Below, piece after piece: positions 8,273 through 16,860 of a stretch of 64,000 bases of DNA (position 1 is the first letter of the stretch; every line of letters begins with the position of its first letter). The translations under genes and the position numbers were made by a program. This DNA is from a bacterium (lineage in GTDB: Bacteria > Patescibacteriota > Microgenomatia > UBA1406 > GWC2-37-13): assembly GCA_021789995.1 (NCBI GenBank), contig JAJYIQ010000001.1, forward strand, positions 186,001-250,000, read 5' to 3'. A model generated the notes under the pieces. The model was given only the letters and a program-made list of their open reading frames with translations. It had not been told where the DNA came from and searched no databases.

Positions 8273-9310
8273 TCACTTCATAAACGCCACCATCAGCCCA
8301 AAAATGACGAGGATCATTGAAATCAGCCAGAAGCGCATGACGATTTTCGGTTCTTCCCAGCCGCGAAGCTGCAGCCATAAATGAAGGGGTGCTACCGGAA
8401 ATACCTTTTTATGGCGGAAACGTTTGCTTAGAAGCTGGATAAACGAGGTGGCAATCTCGACGACGAAGATCGCGCCGATAATAAGAAGCGCAAATACCTT
8501 GCCCTGCACCAATCCGACGACGGCAAAAGTGGCGCCGAAAGACAACGCGCCGGCATCACCCATAATAAGCCGCGCCGGATAAATATTGAAATACAGAAAA
8601 GCGATCAAACCACCGAGCCAGGCAGCAATGAACAGAGAAGTCGGTACGTCAAGGATCGATCGGGAAACCACCCACAACCCCAAAAGGGCAATTGTCAATA
8701 CTCCGCTTGCCAGTCCGTCCAGGCCGTCGGTGATATTGACCGCATTGGCAAAAGCGACGATGACAAATGTCGAAAAAACAATATACAACCAGGAAATCGT
8801 AAAGACGCCAAAGAAAGGAACATAAATGATCTGAATCTTCAGGTCGCTAAACAACCAAAAAGAAACAATTGCTGCCAGGATGATTTCCAAAATTAATTTA
8901 TGCCTGATTCGCAGGCCGAAAAACTGACTATCCCGCCAGAAAAAGATTTTTTTCAGGTCGTCAAAAATTCCCAATATTCCAAATGAAATGAAAGTAAAAA
9001 TAATGATTTTGATTTCGGCGACCAGCGACGGATAATTACTCAGGATTTTTTTATGCAATAAAAAATACATGAACAGGAAGAAAAAGAAGACTCCGGTCGT
9101 CGTGAGCAACGTCAGGATTCCCCCACCGACCGGCGTCCCGCTTTTATGCTGGTGGAATTTATCGAATATCGGCGTTGGGCGGTTAAAAGCATCTTTGGTC
9201 GTCTGATTTTGACGCTGTAATTTCGATTTATACAATAAATTGATAAAAGGTATTATCAGGACAAGATTAAGAATGAACGACACGAATATGGCAAACAAAT
9301 AAGTCGGCAT
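8273..9310 (-). CDS. mraY: MraY, phospho-MurNAc-pentapeptide transferase
   Basis: Integral membrane enzyme that moves phospho-MurNAc-peptide onto undecaprenyl phosphate, forming lipid I. Seen in the 345 residues: SGTPVGGGI near residue 56, the Mg-binding pair FDDLKK near 116, NAVNITDGLDGLASG near 188, and MGDAGALSFGA near 250. The C-terminal loop reads APLHLWLQLRGWEEPK, where most family members have HHH at the first histidine; only the first His remains. It sits 3 bases after dgkA. About 96 bases without a gene separate it from murD. Confidence 0.95.
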   Translation of the reverse strand: MPTYLFAIFVSFILNLVLIIPFINLLYKSKLQRQNQTTKDAFNRPTPIFDKFHQHKSGTPVGGGILTLLTTTGVFFFFLFMYFLLHKKILSNYPSLVAEIKIIIFTFISFGILGIFDDLKKIFFWRDSQFFGLRIRHKLILEIILAAIVSFWLFSDLKIQIIYVPFFGVFTISWLYIVFSTFVIVAFANAVNITDGLDGLASGVLTIALLGLWVVSRSILDVPTSLFIAAWLGGLIAFLYFNIYPARLIMGDAGALSFGATFAVVGLVQGKVFALLIIGAIFVVEIATSFIQLLSKRFRHKKVFPVAPLHLWLQLRGWEEPKIVMRFWLISMILVIFGLMVAFMK

Positions 9311-9313
9311 AGC

Positions 9314-9661
9314 TTATAATTTCGGGACGAAAATAATACAGGCAATAATAAAAGAGGTGACCGCAAAAATCAGCATCGCGGCCGCCGATACGTCTTTGGC
9401 GATTCGGATTTCCTCACGGGGATTTTTATCAAAAGCATCGATCGTTTCCTCAATAGCGGTATTGACCGTTTCGATCACCAGTCCGAGGCCGATAAGCACC
9501 ATAATAATCAAAAATTCTTCATAGGAAATCTGGAAGATAAAACCGCCGAGGATAGCAAGAAGCGACAGGGAAACATGGATTTTGAAATTCGGCTGGGTTT
9601 TCAAAACCCACATCAGTCCATTGAATGCATTTTTGAATGACGCGGCGTGTCGGTTAAGCAT
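9314..9661 (-). CDS. dgkA: Undecaprenol/diacylglycerol kinase (DgkA family)
   Basis: Small integral membrane kinase of 115 residues with three predicted membrane helices. The Gram-positive type of this family phosphorylates undecaprenol, recycling the lipid carrier used by MraY. The diagnostic phrase ETVNTAIEETIDAF is at residues 64-77, followed by AKDVSAAAML. Its end is 3 bases before mraY and its start overlaps yvcK by 8 bases, which places lipid-carrier supply in the same transcript as carrier use. Confidence 0.92.
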   Translation of the reverse strand: MLNRHAASFKNAFNGLMWVLKTQPNFKIHVSLSLLAILGGFIFQISYEEFLIIMVLIGLGLVIETVNTAIEETIDAFDKNPREEIRIAKDVSAAAMLIFAVTSFIIACIIFVPKL

Positions 9662-10622
9662 AGATTATCTTTAATAATATTTTAGCTAATTTCTGCGGAT
9701 TGTGGCGGATAATGCTCCGAACAAGCGGATCGGCAATTTTTTCCCTATTTGACTTCATGAATATTTTCCGGTCAACCATATCCGCCTCGATTGCCTGTGG
9801 CAGATCATTGGCGACAACGTGTTCATGTTGCGATTCATACCAATTGACAACAGATGCCGGGATCCGGCCTTTATTGGCAACAACGATATTAATATCACAT
9901 CCCAGGTATCTTTTCAGATCGTTTACATGGTCACTGGCCCTATAACCGACGGTTTGCCCGGACTTGGTCATAAGATTGAGAATATAGATGATTTTGGCCC
10001 TACTTTTCTTTATCGCATTTTTTATACCGTTAGTCAAGAGGACGGGAATAATACTGGTATAAAGATCGCCCGGACCGACAATGATAAAATCGGATTTCAT
10101 TATCCGCTCGATAGCTTCCGGATTGGCATTTACATCCGGATCAAGATAAGCGTTTTTAATGCGACTGATTTCCAAATGATTTTCGTCGATATTGCCTTCT
10201 CCTTTGAGGAATTTGCCATTCTCGTATTCGACGCACAGGTGTGTTTTTTCAAAAGTCACCGGAATAACCTGTCCTTTGGTTTTCAAAACATAGGCTGCGG
10301 TTTTAACGACTTCACTGTAATTTTTGGATACTTTTTCCAGAGCAGAAATAAAAATATTGCCGAAATTGTGGCCACCGAGGTCGCCGTTTTCGAAACGATA
10401 AAGAAAAAGTTTACGCCAGAGCATCGGCGCTTCGGATAAGGCGACTAAGCATTGGCGCAGGTCGCCCGGCGGCAATACTCCAAGCTGGTCGCGCAGTTTG
10501 CCAGTCGAACCGCCCGAATCCATCATGCTGACGATGACGCCCAAATCAAGCGGATATTTTTTTAAACCGGAGAGGACCACAAATGTTCCCGTCCCGCCGC
10601 CAATAACCGTTACTTTTTTCAC
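9654..10622 (-). CDS. yvcK: YvcK/CofD-like protein (gluconeogenesis and cell-wall factor)
   Basis: CofD-superfamily nucleotide-sugar-binding protein. In Bacillus YvcK binds UDP-sugars and is needed for normal cell-wall synthesis on gluconeogenic carbon. The protein shows VIGGGTGTFVVLSGLK at its N-terminus, then MMDSGGSTGKLR and LPPGDLRQCLVALS. I choose the GTG at 10622 (322 residues): it begins immediately before the conserved first strand, and a TATAAT box sits 6 bases upstream. The longer frame to 10679 would run through the promoters. Its presence inside the mur cluster fits a role in precursor control. Confidence 0.9.
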   Translation of the reverse strand: MKKVTVIGGGTGTFVVLSGLKKYPLDLGVIVSMMDSGGSTGKLRDQLGVLPPGDLRQCLVALSEAPMLWRKLFLYRFENGDLGGHNFGNIFISALEKVSKNYSEVVKTAAYVLKTKGQVIPVTFEKTHLCVEYENGKFLKGEGNIDENHLEISRIKNAYLDPDVNANPEAIERIMKSDFIIVGPGDLYTSIIPVLLTNGIKNAIKKSRAKIIYILNLMTKSGQTVGYRASDHVNDLKRYLGCDINIVVANKGRIPASVVNWYESQHEHVVANDLPQAIEADMVDRKIFMKSNREKIADPLVRSIIRHNPQKLAKILLKIIYA

Positions 10623-10628
10623 TCCTCT

Positions 10629-10638
10629 ATTATATACT
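10629..10638. promoter_or_regulatory. Overlapping divergent -10 boxes (yvcK / acetyltransferase)
   Basis: TATAAT on the minus strand (10629-10634) is 6 bases before the yvcK GTG. TATACT on the plus strand (10633-10638) is 7 bases before the ATG at 10646. Only 23 bases separate the two start codons and the two boxes overlap, so RNA polymerase can occupy one direction at a time. Confidence 0.6.
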
Positions 10639-10645
10639 AAGAAGT

Positions 10646-11080
10646 ATGCCAGCGCACTACCGGATTGAGTTACTGACAAACATCACCATTCAAACCAGTG
10701 CCAATATTGCTTTTCTTTTAAAGCAATTTGGCGAAGAATTGTCACCCGATTATTTGCAAAAATTGGTTGATAATCCGCTCACCGCTTTGTTTGTCGCTCT
10801 AGATATTAACGGCCGTATTATCGGAATGGCGACGATGATCACGTTTCATAAATTGGATAAATATAAAGCGTTGGTCGAGGACGTTGTGGTAGACGAGCGA
10901 CACCGCCGCCTAGGAATAGGCAAAGAATTAATGAAAGCGATAATTAACAAGGCAAAAGAACTGAATTTGGATACAATCCATCTCACCTCTCGTCCGGAAC
11001 GGGTGGCCGCCAATATTCTTTATCAAAAAATGGGATTCAAGAAATACGAAACAAATTATTATAAATACGATTTGCACTAG
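10646..11080 (+). CDS. GNAT-family N-acetyltransferase
   Basis: Acetyl-CoA-dependent acyltransferase, 144 residues. The GNAT core is clear: strand 4 VEDVVVDERHRRLGIGKELM (acetyl-CoA loop R-R-L-G-I-G-K) near residues 83-100, then the C-terminal YQKMGFKKYETNYYKY typical of RimI-like and YhbS-like members. The substrate is unknown. It is the only plus-strand gene within the dcw cluster, divergent from yvcK and overlapping murA tail-to-tail by 4 bases. Confidence 0.85.
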   Translation: MPAHYRIELLTNITIQTSANIAFLLKQFGEELSPDYLQKLVDNPLTALFVALDINGRIIGMATMITFHKLDKYKALVEDVVVDERHRRLGIGKELMKAIINKAKELNLDTIHLTSRPERVAANILYQKMGFKKYETNYYKYDLH

Positions 11081-12405
11081 ATCTTCACGATATTTCCACC
11101 AAGGCTTCTGACTTTTTCGTCAAAATTTTCATAGCCCCGTTCGAGGATACTGGCGCCGTTGACCACCGATTCCCCTTCGGCCATTAGTGCACCGATTGCC
11201 AGGGTCGCCCCCGCCCGTAAATCGGCGATAGTGAGCGCCCCGCCGTGCAGTTTGACCGGTCCCTTAATTTTGATTGCCTGGTTATATTTTTTGACCGGGT
11301 CAAAGTTGAAAAAAAAATATTCGGCCGGATTGGAAACTGGCGGTTTTATAAATTCTATTTCCGCTCCCAGTTTGCGCAGTTCCTCGACATAGGAAAAACG
11401 GTTTTCGAAAACCCGCTCCGTAATGAGAGATATCCCTTTTGCCTGGGTCATGAGAACCGCCCAATTCGGCTGCCAGTCGGTCATGAACCCGGGATGCGGC
11501 TCTGTTTCGATATTGGTCGCCTTTAATTCGCCTTTATAAAAGAACCGGAAAGTCGTGTCGTTTATTTTTTCATAACCGCCGTTCGCTGCCTGCAGGTGGA
11601 CGATAAACGAATCGATCATTTTTTCGGGAATTGACGAAATGATTGCTTCCCCTTTGGTCGCAATGGCTAGCGAGGCATAAGTAACCGCTTCGTTGCGGTC
11701 GGCAGTAATCGCAAATGGTTGACTGCGATGTAAAGTGGCAACGCCGGTGATTTCGATTACCGCCCCGTTTTGTTTGATCTTTGCACCGCTGGTATTCAGA
11801 AAATCAATCATATCTTTTATTTCCGGTTCCCGGGCACAATTTTCCAGCAGGATTGTCCCCTCGCCAAAAATCGACATTAATATCAGTAATTCCGTGCCCG
11901 TATGCGACGGTTTACCGAAAATAAATTTTCCCTGCGGCTTGCCTTTCATTTCCGCCTGGTAATAACCGGTGTCATGTTCATAGCGAACGGCAACTCCCAG
12001 TGCTTTCATTCCGTCAACGATCCGGTCAATCGGCCGGGCACCGATCCGGCAGCCGCCCGGATTGGGAATCCGGCACCTGCCAAATTTTTTTAAAAGTGGT
12101 GCAAACAACATGAATGATACGCGGATCTTGGAAGCGAATAAAAGATCAACTTCATTTTTATTGATGTTGTCACCGTCAATCACCACCGTATTTTTCTCTT
12201 TATCAAATTCTGCCCGGCCGCCTAATGCTTTAATAAGGTTCAGTAACTCAAAAACGTCATTAATTCGGGGAATATTGTGGAGCACCGCTCCCCCCTCAAC
12301 CATTAGCGAAGCAATAATCACCTTCAAGGCTACATTTTTTGCCCCGGATAATTTTATCTGGCCGTGTAACGGCTTACCGCCATTAATGATATATGCGTCT
12401 TCCAT
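11077..12405 (-). CDS. murA: MurA, UDP-GlcNAc enolpyruvyl transferase
   Basis: First committed step of peptidoglycan synthesis: transfer of enolpyruvate from PEP to UDP-GlcNAc. The 442 residues have the EPSP-synthase-like inverted alpha/beta barrel, the N-terminal SGAKNVAL motif (20-27; Lys23 equivalent of the active-site Lys) and the flexible catalytic loop PGGCRIGARPID with the catalytic Cys at 119. Cys rather than Asp predicts a fosfomycin-sensitive type. It lies between murB (109 bases upstream, with hairpin repeats) and yvcK. Confidence 0.97.
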   Translation of the reverse strand: MEDAYIINGGKPLHGQIKLSGAKNVALKVIIASLMVEGGAVLHNIPRINDVFELLNLIKALGGRAEFDKEKNTVVIDGDNINKNEVDLLFASKIRVSFMLFAPLLKKFGRCRIPNPGGCRIGARPIDRIVDGMKALGVAVRYEHDTGYYQAEMKGKPQGKFIFGKPSHTGTELLILMSIFGEGTILLENCAREPEIKDMIDFLNTSGAKIKQNGAVIEITGVATLHRSQPFAITADRNEAVTYASLAIATKGEAIISSIPEKMIDSFIVHLQAANGGYEKINDTTFRFFYKGELKATNIETEPHPGFMTDWQPNWAVLMTQAKGISLITERVFENRFSYVEELRKLGAEIEFIKPPVSNPAEYFFFNFDPVKKYNQAIKIKGPVKLHGGALTIADLRAGATLAIGALMAEGESVVNGASILERGYENFDEKVRSLGGNIVKI

Positions 12406-12421
12406 AAAAATGAAAAATTAA

Positions 12422-12500
12422 GGAACGACCTGCCTGCCGGCAGGCAGGTAAATCGTTCCACTACATTATTTAATATTGTAGTGGTGCAATTTATTGCACC
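12422..12500. repeat. Nested hairpin element between murB and murA
   Basis: Three adjacent palindromes. GGAACGA...TCGTTCC encloses a perfect 22-base palindrome (12428-12449, core CTGCCTGCCGGCAGGCAG). CCACTACA...TTGTAGTGG follows, then GGTGCAATTTATTGCACC. The last two match the element at 42045-42114 in a rearranged order, so this is a dispersed repeat rather than a simple terminator. Confidence 0.65.
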
Positions 12501-12514
12501 TAAATTTTCAAAAA

Positions 12515-13375
12515 CTAAATAACAACAACCTCCTCTTTCAATTCTACCCCAAATTTTTCTTTAACTTTGGATTTTATGATCGCTACTAACTTCGCCAAAT
12601 CCTCCGCTTTTCCGTTGCCTTTATTGATGATAAAGTTGGCGTGTTTATCGCTGACATAAAAATCGCCGATTGAATAACCCTTCAAGCCGGCTTTATCGAT
12701 CAGGTAGCCGGCGGATTTCCCGTCAATATTTTGAAAAAAACAGCCGCTTGTCGCCACCCCCATTGGTTGTGTCACCTGTCGATAAGCAAGGGCTTCCTCG
12801 GCCCGTTTTTTGAGAACGGCGGAATTTTCTTTTGGTAAACGGAAAACGGCCTCAAGCAGGATTTCCTTGGTTTTTTGCAGGATGCTGAAATCGTAAGCGA
12901 ACTGGAAATATTTTCTATCGACTGTAATAACTTGGCAACGATCGTTGATAAGATACGCATGCAATAGATTATCGCCAAAATAGCTGACCGGCCGGGTCCA
13001 TTTGGCGTTCATATAGATGGCGCCGCCGACTGTTCCCGGCAATCCTTTGTGATATTCGAATCCCGACCAGCCGGCCTCCACGGTTTCATTGACTAATAAG
13101 CCGACCGGATAACCGGAAGAAACCGATAAATCAACGTGATCCGCTGTCTCGGCCACCACTTTTTTCTCAATATACGCATTTTTGACGACGATCCCTTTTA
13201 TTTCCGCCGTAGTGATGGCCAAATTGGAGCCGCTACCGACAATAAGGATGGGTAATTTTTTTTCGAGAGATATTTTTTTGGCCCGGATCAGATCTTCGGC
13301 CGCTTTGGCTTCGATATAAAATTCCGCCCGGCTATTGGTCCTTAACGTAGTTTGCACTACACCCGTCTTGAGCAT
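12515..13375 (-). CDS. murB: MurB, UDP-N-acetylenolpyruvylglucosamine reductase
   Basis: FAD- and NADPH-dependent reductase producing UDP-MurNAc from the MurA product. It has the FAD-binding phrase ILIVGSGSNLAI near residue 45, GLPGTVGGAIYMNA near residue 116 and the C-terminal substrate segment with TSGCFFQN, in which Cys stands at the usual proton-donor Ser position, followed by SDKHANFIINKG. Length 286 with no extra loop is consistent with the shorter type II/III enzymes. Its start overlaps the end of murC by 19 bases. Confidence 0.95.
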   Translation of the reverse strand: MLKTGVVQTTLRTNSRAEFYIEAKAAEDLIRAKKISLEKKLPILIVGSGSNLAITTAEIKGIVVKNAYIEKKVVAETADHVDLSVSSGYPVGLLVNETVEAGWSGFEYHKGLPGTVGGAIYMNAKWTRPVSYFGDNLLHAYLINDRCQVITVDRKYFQFAYDFSILQKTKEILLEAVFRLPKENSAVLKKRAEEALAYRQVTQPMGVATSGCFFQNIDGKSAGYLIDKAGLKGYSIGDFYVSDKHANFIINKGNGKAEDLAKLVAIIKSKVKEKFGVELKEEVVVI

Positions 13376-14781
13376 GCTTCAATTATAGCATTTTTCAGTT
13401 TATATACGTCACCGGCGCCCATCGTAAATAAGATGTCCTGATCAAGGATGATAGATGATAGATGTTTAACCAATTCGGCTTTTGAAGAAACATTTACTAA
13501 TTTGTTGGGGTTTAATTTAACAATATCGTTTGAGCTGACAGAAAATTGGCCGGACCTCTCCCGCGCCGAGGGGAAAATCGGCAGGATATACGCCAAATCG
13601 GCCTGCGATAAGCTTTCGGCAAAATCCGGCAATAAAGCCTGGGTCCGGGAATAAGTATGCGGTTGGAAAATTACGATTATCCGTTTACCGGGAAAGCGCA
13701 TTTTGGCCGCCTTGATCGTCGTTTCAATTTCTTTCGGGTGATGGGCATAGTCGTCGAACAACTTTACTTGACCGTTATAAACTAATTCAAACCGCCTTTT
13801 AGCGCCGGCAAACCCGACTAAACTTTTTTGGATTTGATCGGCAGAAAAACCCAGTTTCAACAATAAAACAATGACTCCCACAGTGTCAGAAACGTTTTCC
13901 AGACCGAATAAAGCGATTCTAAATGCCATTCTGGCAAGCGAAACGTGCCGAGAATCTATCAAATCAAACGAGCTGCCTTTCTGATCAGTTATGACGTTTT
14001 CGATCCGATAATCACTTTTTATATCGAACCCAAAAGTGATGTATTTCTCTTTTGGCAGCCTGCAAACGACGTCCATCAAATTTTTATCGTCCTGACAAAC
14101 AAATAGCTCTTGAACGATCGTTGAAGAGCTATTTCCGGCAAAGAATTTACCAAAGGCCGCTTTCGTTTCTTTGATGCCGACATACACATCGGGATGGTCG
14201 AAATCGATGTTCGGACAAATAATGTAATCGGGATTTAAGAAATGGAATTTCGGCGTTTTATCGAGTGGCGGATTGACGCCATATTCATCGGCTTCGGCGA
14301 CAAAATAGTCGCCGCCCAAATAATTACTGCCTTGATAATCGGTGAAGAACGGCGTACCGACAATATAGTTTGGCTTAGCTCCTAGTTTAATCAGCGCATA
14401 CGACAACAATGACGAAATGGTGGTTTTCCCATGACAGCCGGCAACGGCGATTTTCACTTTTGATTGGCTCATCAGCTGACCAATCGCTTCTGCCTGGCTG
14501 ATTACTATCAGCTTCCGTTTTTTTCCTTCAATAGCAACAGGGTTATCTATTCCTCCATGTGCCGCCGAATAAATAATCATTTCCGTTTCCGGCGGTAACT
14601 TTGCCGGATCAAAACCGATCTGGTAAGAAATATTATTATCCTTAAGCAGTTTGTCGGTAATGAATTCGTCAGCAACATCGGCGCCGGCAACATTTTTACC
14701 CAGTTTCTTATAAATGACCGCCAGATTGGCCATTGCCACTCCCTTAATACCGACAATATAAATATTGCTGTATTGTTCCAT
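13357..14781 (-). CDS. murC: MurC-type UDP-MurNAc:L-alanine ligase (Mpl-like features)
   Basis: ATP-dependent Mur ligase, 474 residues, probably adding L-Ala to UDP-MurNAc. It shows VGIKGVAMANLA at the N-terminus, the ATP loop AGCHGKTTISS near residue 113 and the MurC/Mpl C-terminal signature DDYAHHPKEIETTI followed by FQPHTYSRT. The central part reads EADEY...LDKTPKF...DFDHPDVY, which is closer to Mpl (murein peptide ligase) than to classical MurC. As the only such ligase next to murB, MurC is the simplest call. The start codon region overlaps a CAATA-rich simple repeat. Confidence 0.88.
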   Translation of the reverse strand: MEQYSNIYIVGIKGVAMANLAVIYKKLGKNVAGADVADEFITDKLLKDNNISYQIGFDPAKLPPETEMIIYSAAHGGIDNPVAIEGKKRKLIVISQAEAIGQLMSQSKVKIAVAGCHGKTTISSLLSYALIKLGAKPNYIVGTPFFTDYQGSNYLGGDYFVAEADEYGVNPPLDKTPKFHFLNPDYIICPNIDFDHPDVYVGIKETKAAFGKFFAGNSSSTIVQELFVCQDDKNLMDVVCRLPKEKYITFGFDIKSDYRIENVITDQKGSSFDLIDSRHVSLARMAFRIALFGLENVSDTVGVIVLLLKLGFSADQIQKSLVGFAGAKRRFELVYNGQVKLFDDYAHHPKEIETTIKAAKMRFPGKRIIVIFQPHTYSRTQALLPDFAESLSQADLAYILPIFPSARERSGQFSVSSNDIVKLNPNKLVNVSSKAELVKHLSSIILDQDILFTMGAGDVYKLKNAIIEACSRRV

Positions 14782-14938
14782 TGTTATATTGTTATTAAGT
14801 AAACTGTTAAAGCGTAAAATACTGATTTTTTCTGCCGATCACTTGCGCTCGTAAATTCCGCATACATTACTTTTACGCGTTTCGCATTGAGAGGCAGCAA
14901 ATAAGACGTATTCGAGCTTTGATAATTATACAAAAATA
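14782..14938. other. Gene-free spacer between pgeF and murC
   Basis: 157 bases with no convincing reading frame. An 8-base inverted repeat, GCGTAAAA (14812-14819) and TTTTACGC (14871-14878), is separated by about 50 bases. The murC side carries repeated AACAATA units. No clear promoter is seen. Confidence 0.4.
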
Positions 14939-15673
14939 TTAATATTGAACCACATAGCTCAACATTTCCTGCAGATTCTTTTTGCCGTCGCGCCTCAAGG
15001 AAAAGAAACGTTCGCTGTCACAATTCGTGCAGAAGGGGAAAAAGTCGATATTCTCTTTAGAAATACCCGCTTCCAGCAATAATAAATAGTTTAAAAGCGG
15101 TAAATCAAGATACCGCTTCCCGTGCCGCATGACAAATATTTTTTTCGAATAACCGTTTAACTCTTCCATGAAATTAATATAGCGATCATCGTCAACATCA
15201 TAACAACATTGTCCAATCGATGGTCCCATAGCGACAACAATATCTTCTTTCCGGCTACCGACATCTGTCATTTTTTCAACCATGATTTTGACCATTTTTT
15301 TCAGGCTCCCCCGCCAGCCCTGGTGAGAAATGCCGATTACGCCGCTTTGCTTATCACAAAAAACCACCGGGAGGCAATCGGCAGTTCGGACAGTCAGGAC
15401 GACATTGCTTTCCCGCGTAATGATACCGTCGGTATCGGCAATATTTTCAATATTGGCCGGGTTACTGGCGATGATATAAGCAACATTAACCGAGTGGATC
15501 TGTTCGGGTACAATAATCTTTTTATGATTAATTTGCATTTCGTTCAGATAGTCGATCACTACCTCCGGTCTCAATGCATCGCCGGCTTCACGAGTACAGA
15601 ATCCAGAAACCACATTATCATCGTTGATTTTAGTGGAGTAGAAAGATTTGAGATCGGGATTGAAAATTATCAT
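14939..15673 (-). CDS. pgeF: Peptidoglycan editing factor PgeF / YlmD (laccase-like family)
   Basis: Family formerly called multicopper polyphenol oxidase (YfiH/YlmD). Characterised members remove wrongly added amino acids from UDP-MurNAc peptides or act on purine nucleosides. The 244 residues contain the metal-site phrases RTADCLPVVF near residue 96, GISHQGWRGSLKK near 113 and GPSIGQCCYDVD near 150. The start overlaps the murE stop as ATGA, so it is translationally coupled to murE. This supports a role in proofreading the MurE product. Confidence 0.92.
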   Translation of the reverse strand: MIIFNPDLKSFYSTKINDDNVVSGFCTREAGDALRPEVVIDYLNEMQINHKKIIVPEQIHSVNVAYIIASNPANIENIADTDGIITRESNVVLTVRTADCLPVVFCDKQSGVIGISHQGWRGSLKKMVKIMVEKMTDVGSRKEDIVVAMGPSIGQCCYDVDDDRYINFMEELNGYSKKIFVMRHGKRYLDLPLLNYLLLLEAGISKENIDFFPFCTNCDSERFFSLRRDGKKNLQEMLSYVVQY

Positions 15674-16845
15674 TTGTTTCGAATTTGCAAGGCTGTTTTC
15701 ACTGCCTTGAATTCATCCCAAGGGTACTCTTTTTTTCCGCGGCAGAGACTTTTTTCATGAGCCTTGCCCGTAAGCATAACAACGTCATTTTTGCGTGCCA
15801 TTCCTATCGCTTGAACAATCGCCTCTTGCCGATCGGGAACAACGACAAACGATTTATTCTTTATCCCCTCGGCGATTTGAGCACAGATGTTCTCCAGTTT
15901 TTCCGTCCGATGGTCTTCCTCAGTCAGGATTATCTGGTCGGCGTAGCGGCTGCTCGCTTTTCCCATCAGTGGCCGTTTGGTTTTATCCCGTAAACCGGCC
16001 GAACCAAAGACATGGATTAATTTTGCCCCGTTATGGACATAGTGTTTTTTTATTTCCGGCAAAACTCTTTCAAAAGCATTGGGCGTATGAGCAAAGTCGA
16101 TAATGACCGTCGGTCCTATACTGTAAACGACTTCCAGCCGGCCCGGCGGTAACTGGAAAGTGTCCATCGCTTTTATAATAATTTTTTCATCTATCCCCAT
16201 GATTGAAGCGACACTGTAAGCCGCTAGATAATTGTAGCGGTTATACTGTGTCAGCGGTTTTTTGTAGGGCAGCCGGAAATGGGTTTTGTGTTTGAAACCG
16301 TAATGGTAAACTTTTTTTTCGCTGTCTTTCAAAATTTTATCCAACCGGGCAAATGAATGATCATCGCTGTTAATAACAGCAATATTTGATTGCTTTAGTA
16401 ATTTCGCTTTTGTATCAACATATTTTTCGTAAGTCTGATGGTAGTCCAGATGCTCATGGGTGACATTCGTCAGCACGCCAATGAAATATTTTACTCCGAA
16501 AACCCGGTTCTGGTCCAAAGCATGCGAAGTCGTTTCCAGGATGAAAAATTCGTCGCCGTTTTTTACTGCTTTTTTCAGCAGTTTTTGCACCAGAAATGAA
16601 CTGGGAGTAGTGGTATGCAGTCCGGTATCGAATTCCTCGGTACCAACTTTGGCGTATACCGTGGACACCATCGATACTTTTTTTCCGGCGGTTTTTAGGA
16701 TGTGATAGATTAAGTGGGTAGTTGTCGTCTTGCCATCGGTTCCTGTCACCCCAATTACTTTTAACTTTCTGCTTGGGAAACGATAAATAATGTTGGCGAC
16801 AACGGCTTGGATTAAATGATAAACGTTTTTTATTTTTTGAAACAT
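15670..16845 (-). CDS. murE: MurE-type UDP-MurNAc-tripeptide ligase lacking the N-terminal domain
   Basis: ATP-dependent ligase adding the third residue (meso-DAP or L-Lys) to UDP-MurNAc-dipeptide. At 391 residues it is about 100 shorter than usual. The uridine-binding N-terminal domain is absent and the protein begins almost directly at the ATP loop VTGTDGKTTTTH (near residue 34). Kept motifs are TTSHALDQNRVFG, TNVTHEHLDYH and IDFAHTPNAFE. The specificity motif DNPR of DAP-adding enzymes appears as EDHR, with the Arg retained. It lies 15 bases after ftsI. Confidence 0.9.
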   Translation of the reverse strand: MFQKIKNVYHLIQAVVANIIYRFPSRKLKVIGVTGTDGKTTTTHLIYHILKTAGKKVSMVSTVYAKVGTEEFDTGLHTTTPSSFLVQKLLKKAVKNGDEFFILETTSHALDQNRVFGVKYFIGVLTNVTHEHLDYHQTYEKYVDTKAKLLKQSNIAVINSDDHSFARLDKILKDSEKKVYHYGFKHKTHFRLPYKKPLTQYNRYNYLAAYSVASIMGIDEKIIIKAMDTFQLPPGRLEVVYSIGPTVIIDFAHTPNAFERVLPEIKKHYVHNGAKLIHVFGSAGLRDKTKRPLMGKASSRYADQIILTEEDHRTEKLENICAQIAEGIKNKSFVVVPDRQEAIVQAIGMARKNDVVMLTGKAHEKSLCRGKKEYPWDEFKAVKTALQIRNK

Positions 16846-16860
16846 AATTTAATTGAAAAT

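Noticed and set aside
9819-10439. 206-residue plus-strand frame opposite yvcK
   Set aside because: Antisense shadow of a well-conserved gene.
10623-10679. N-terminal extension of YvcK to an ATG at 10679
   Set aside because: It would read through both promoters and overlap the divergent gene; the GTG at 10622 fits the family start.
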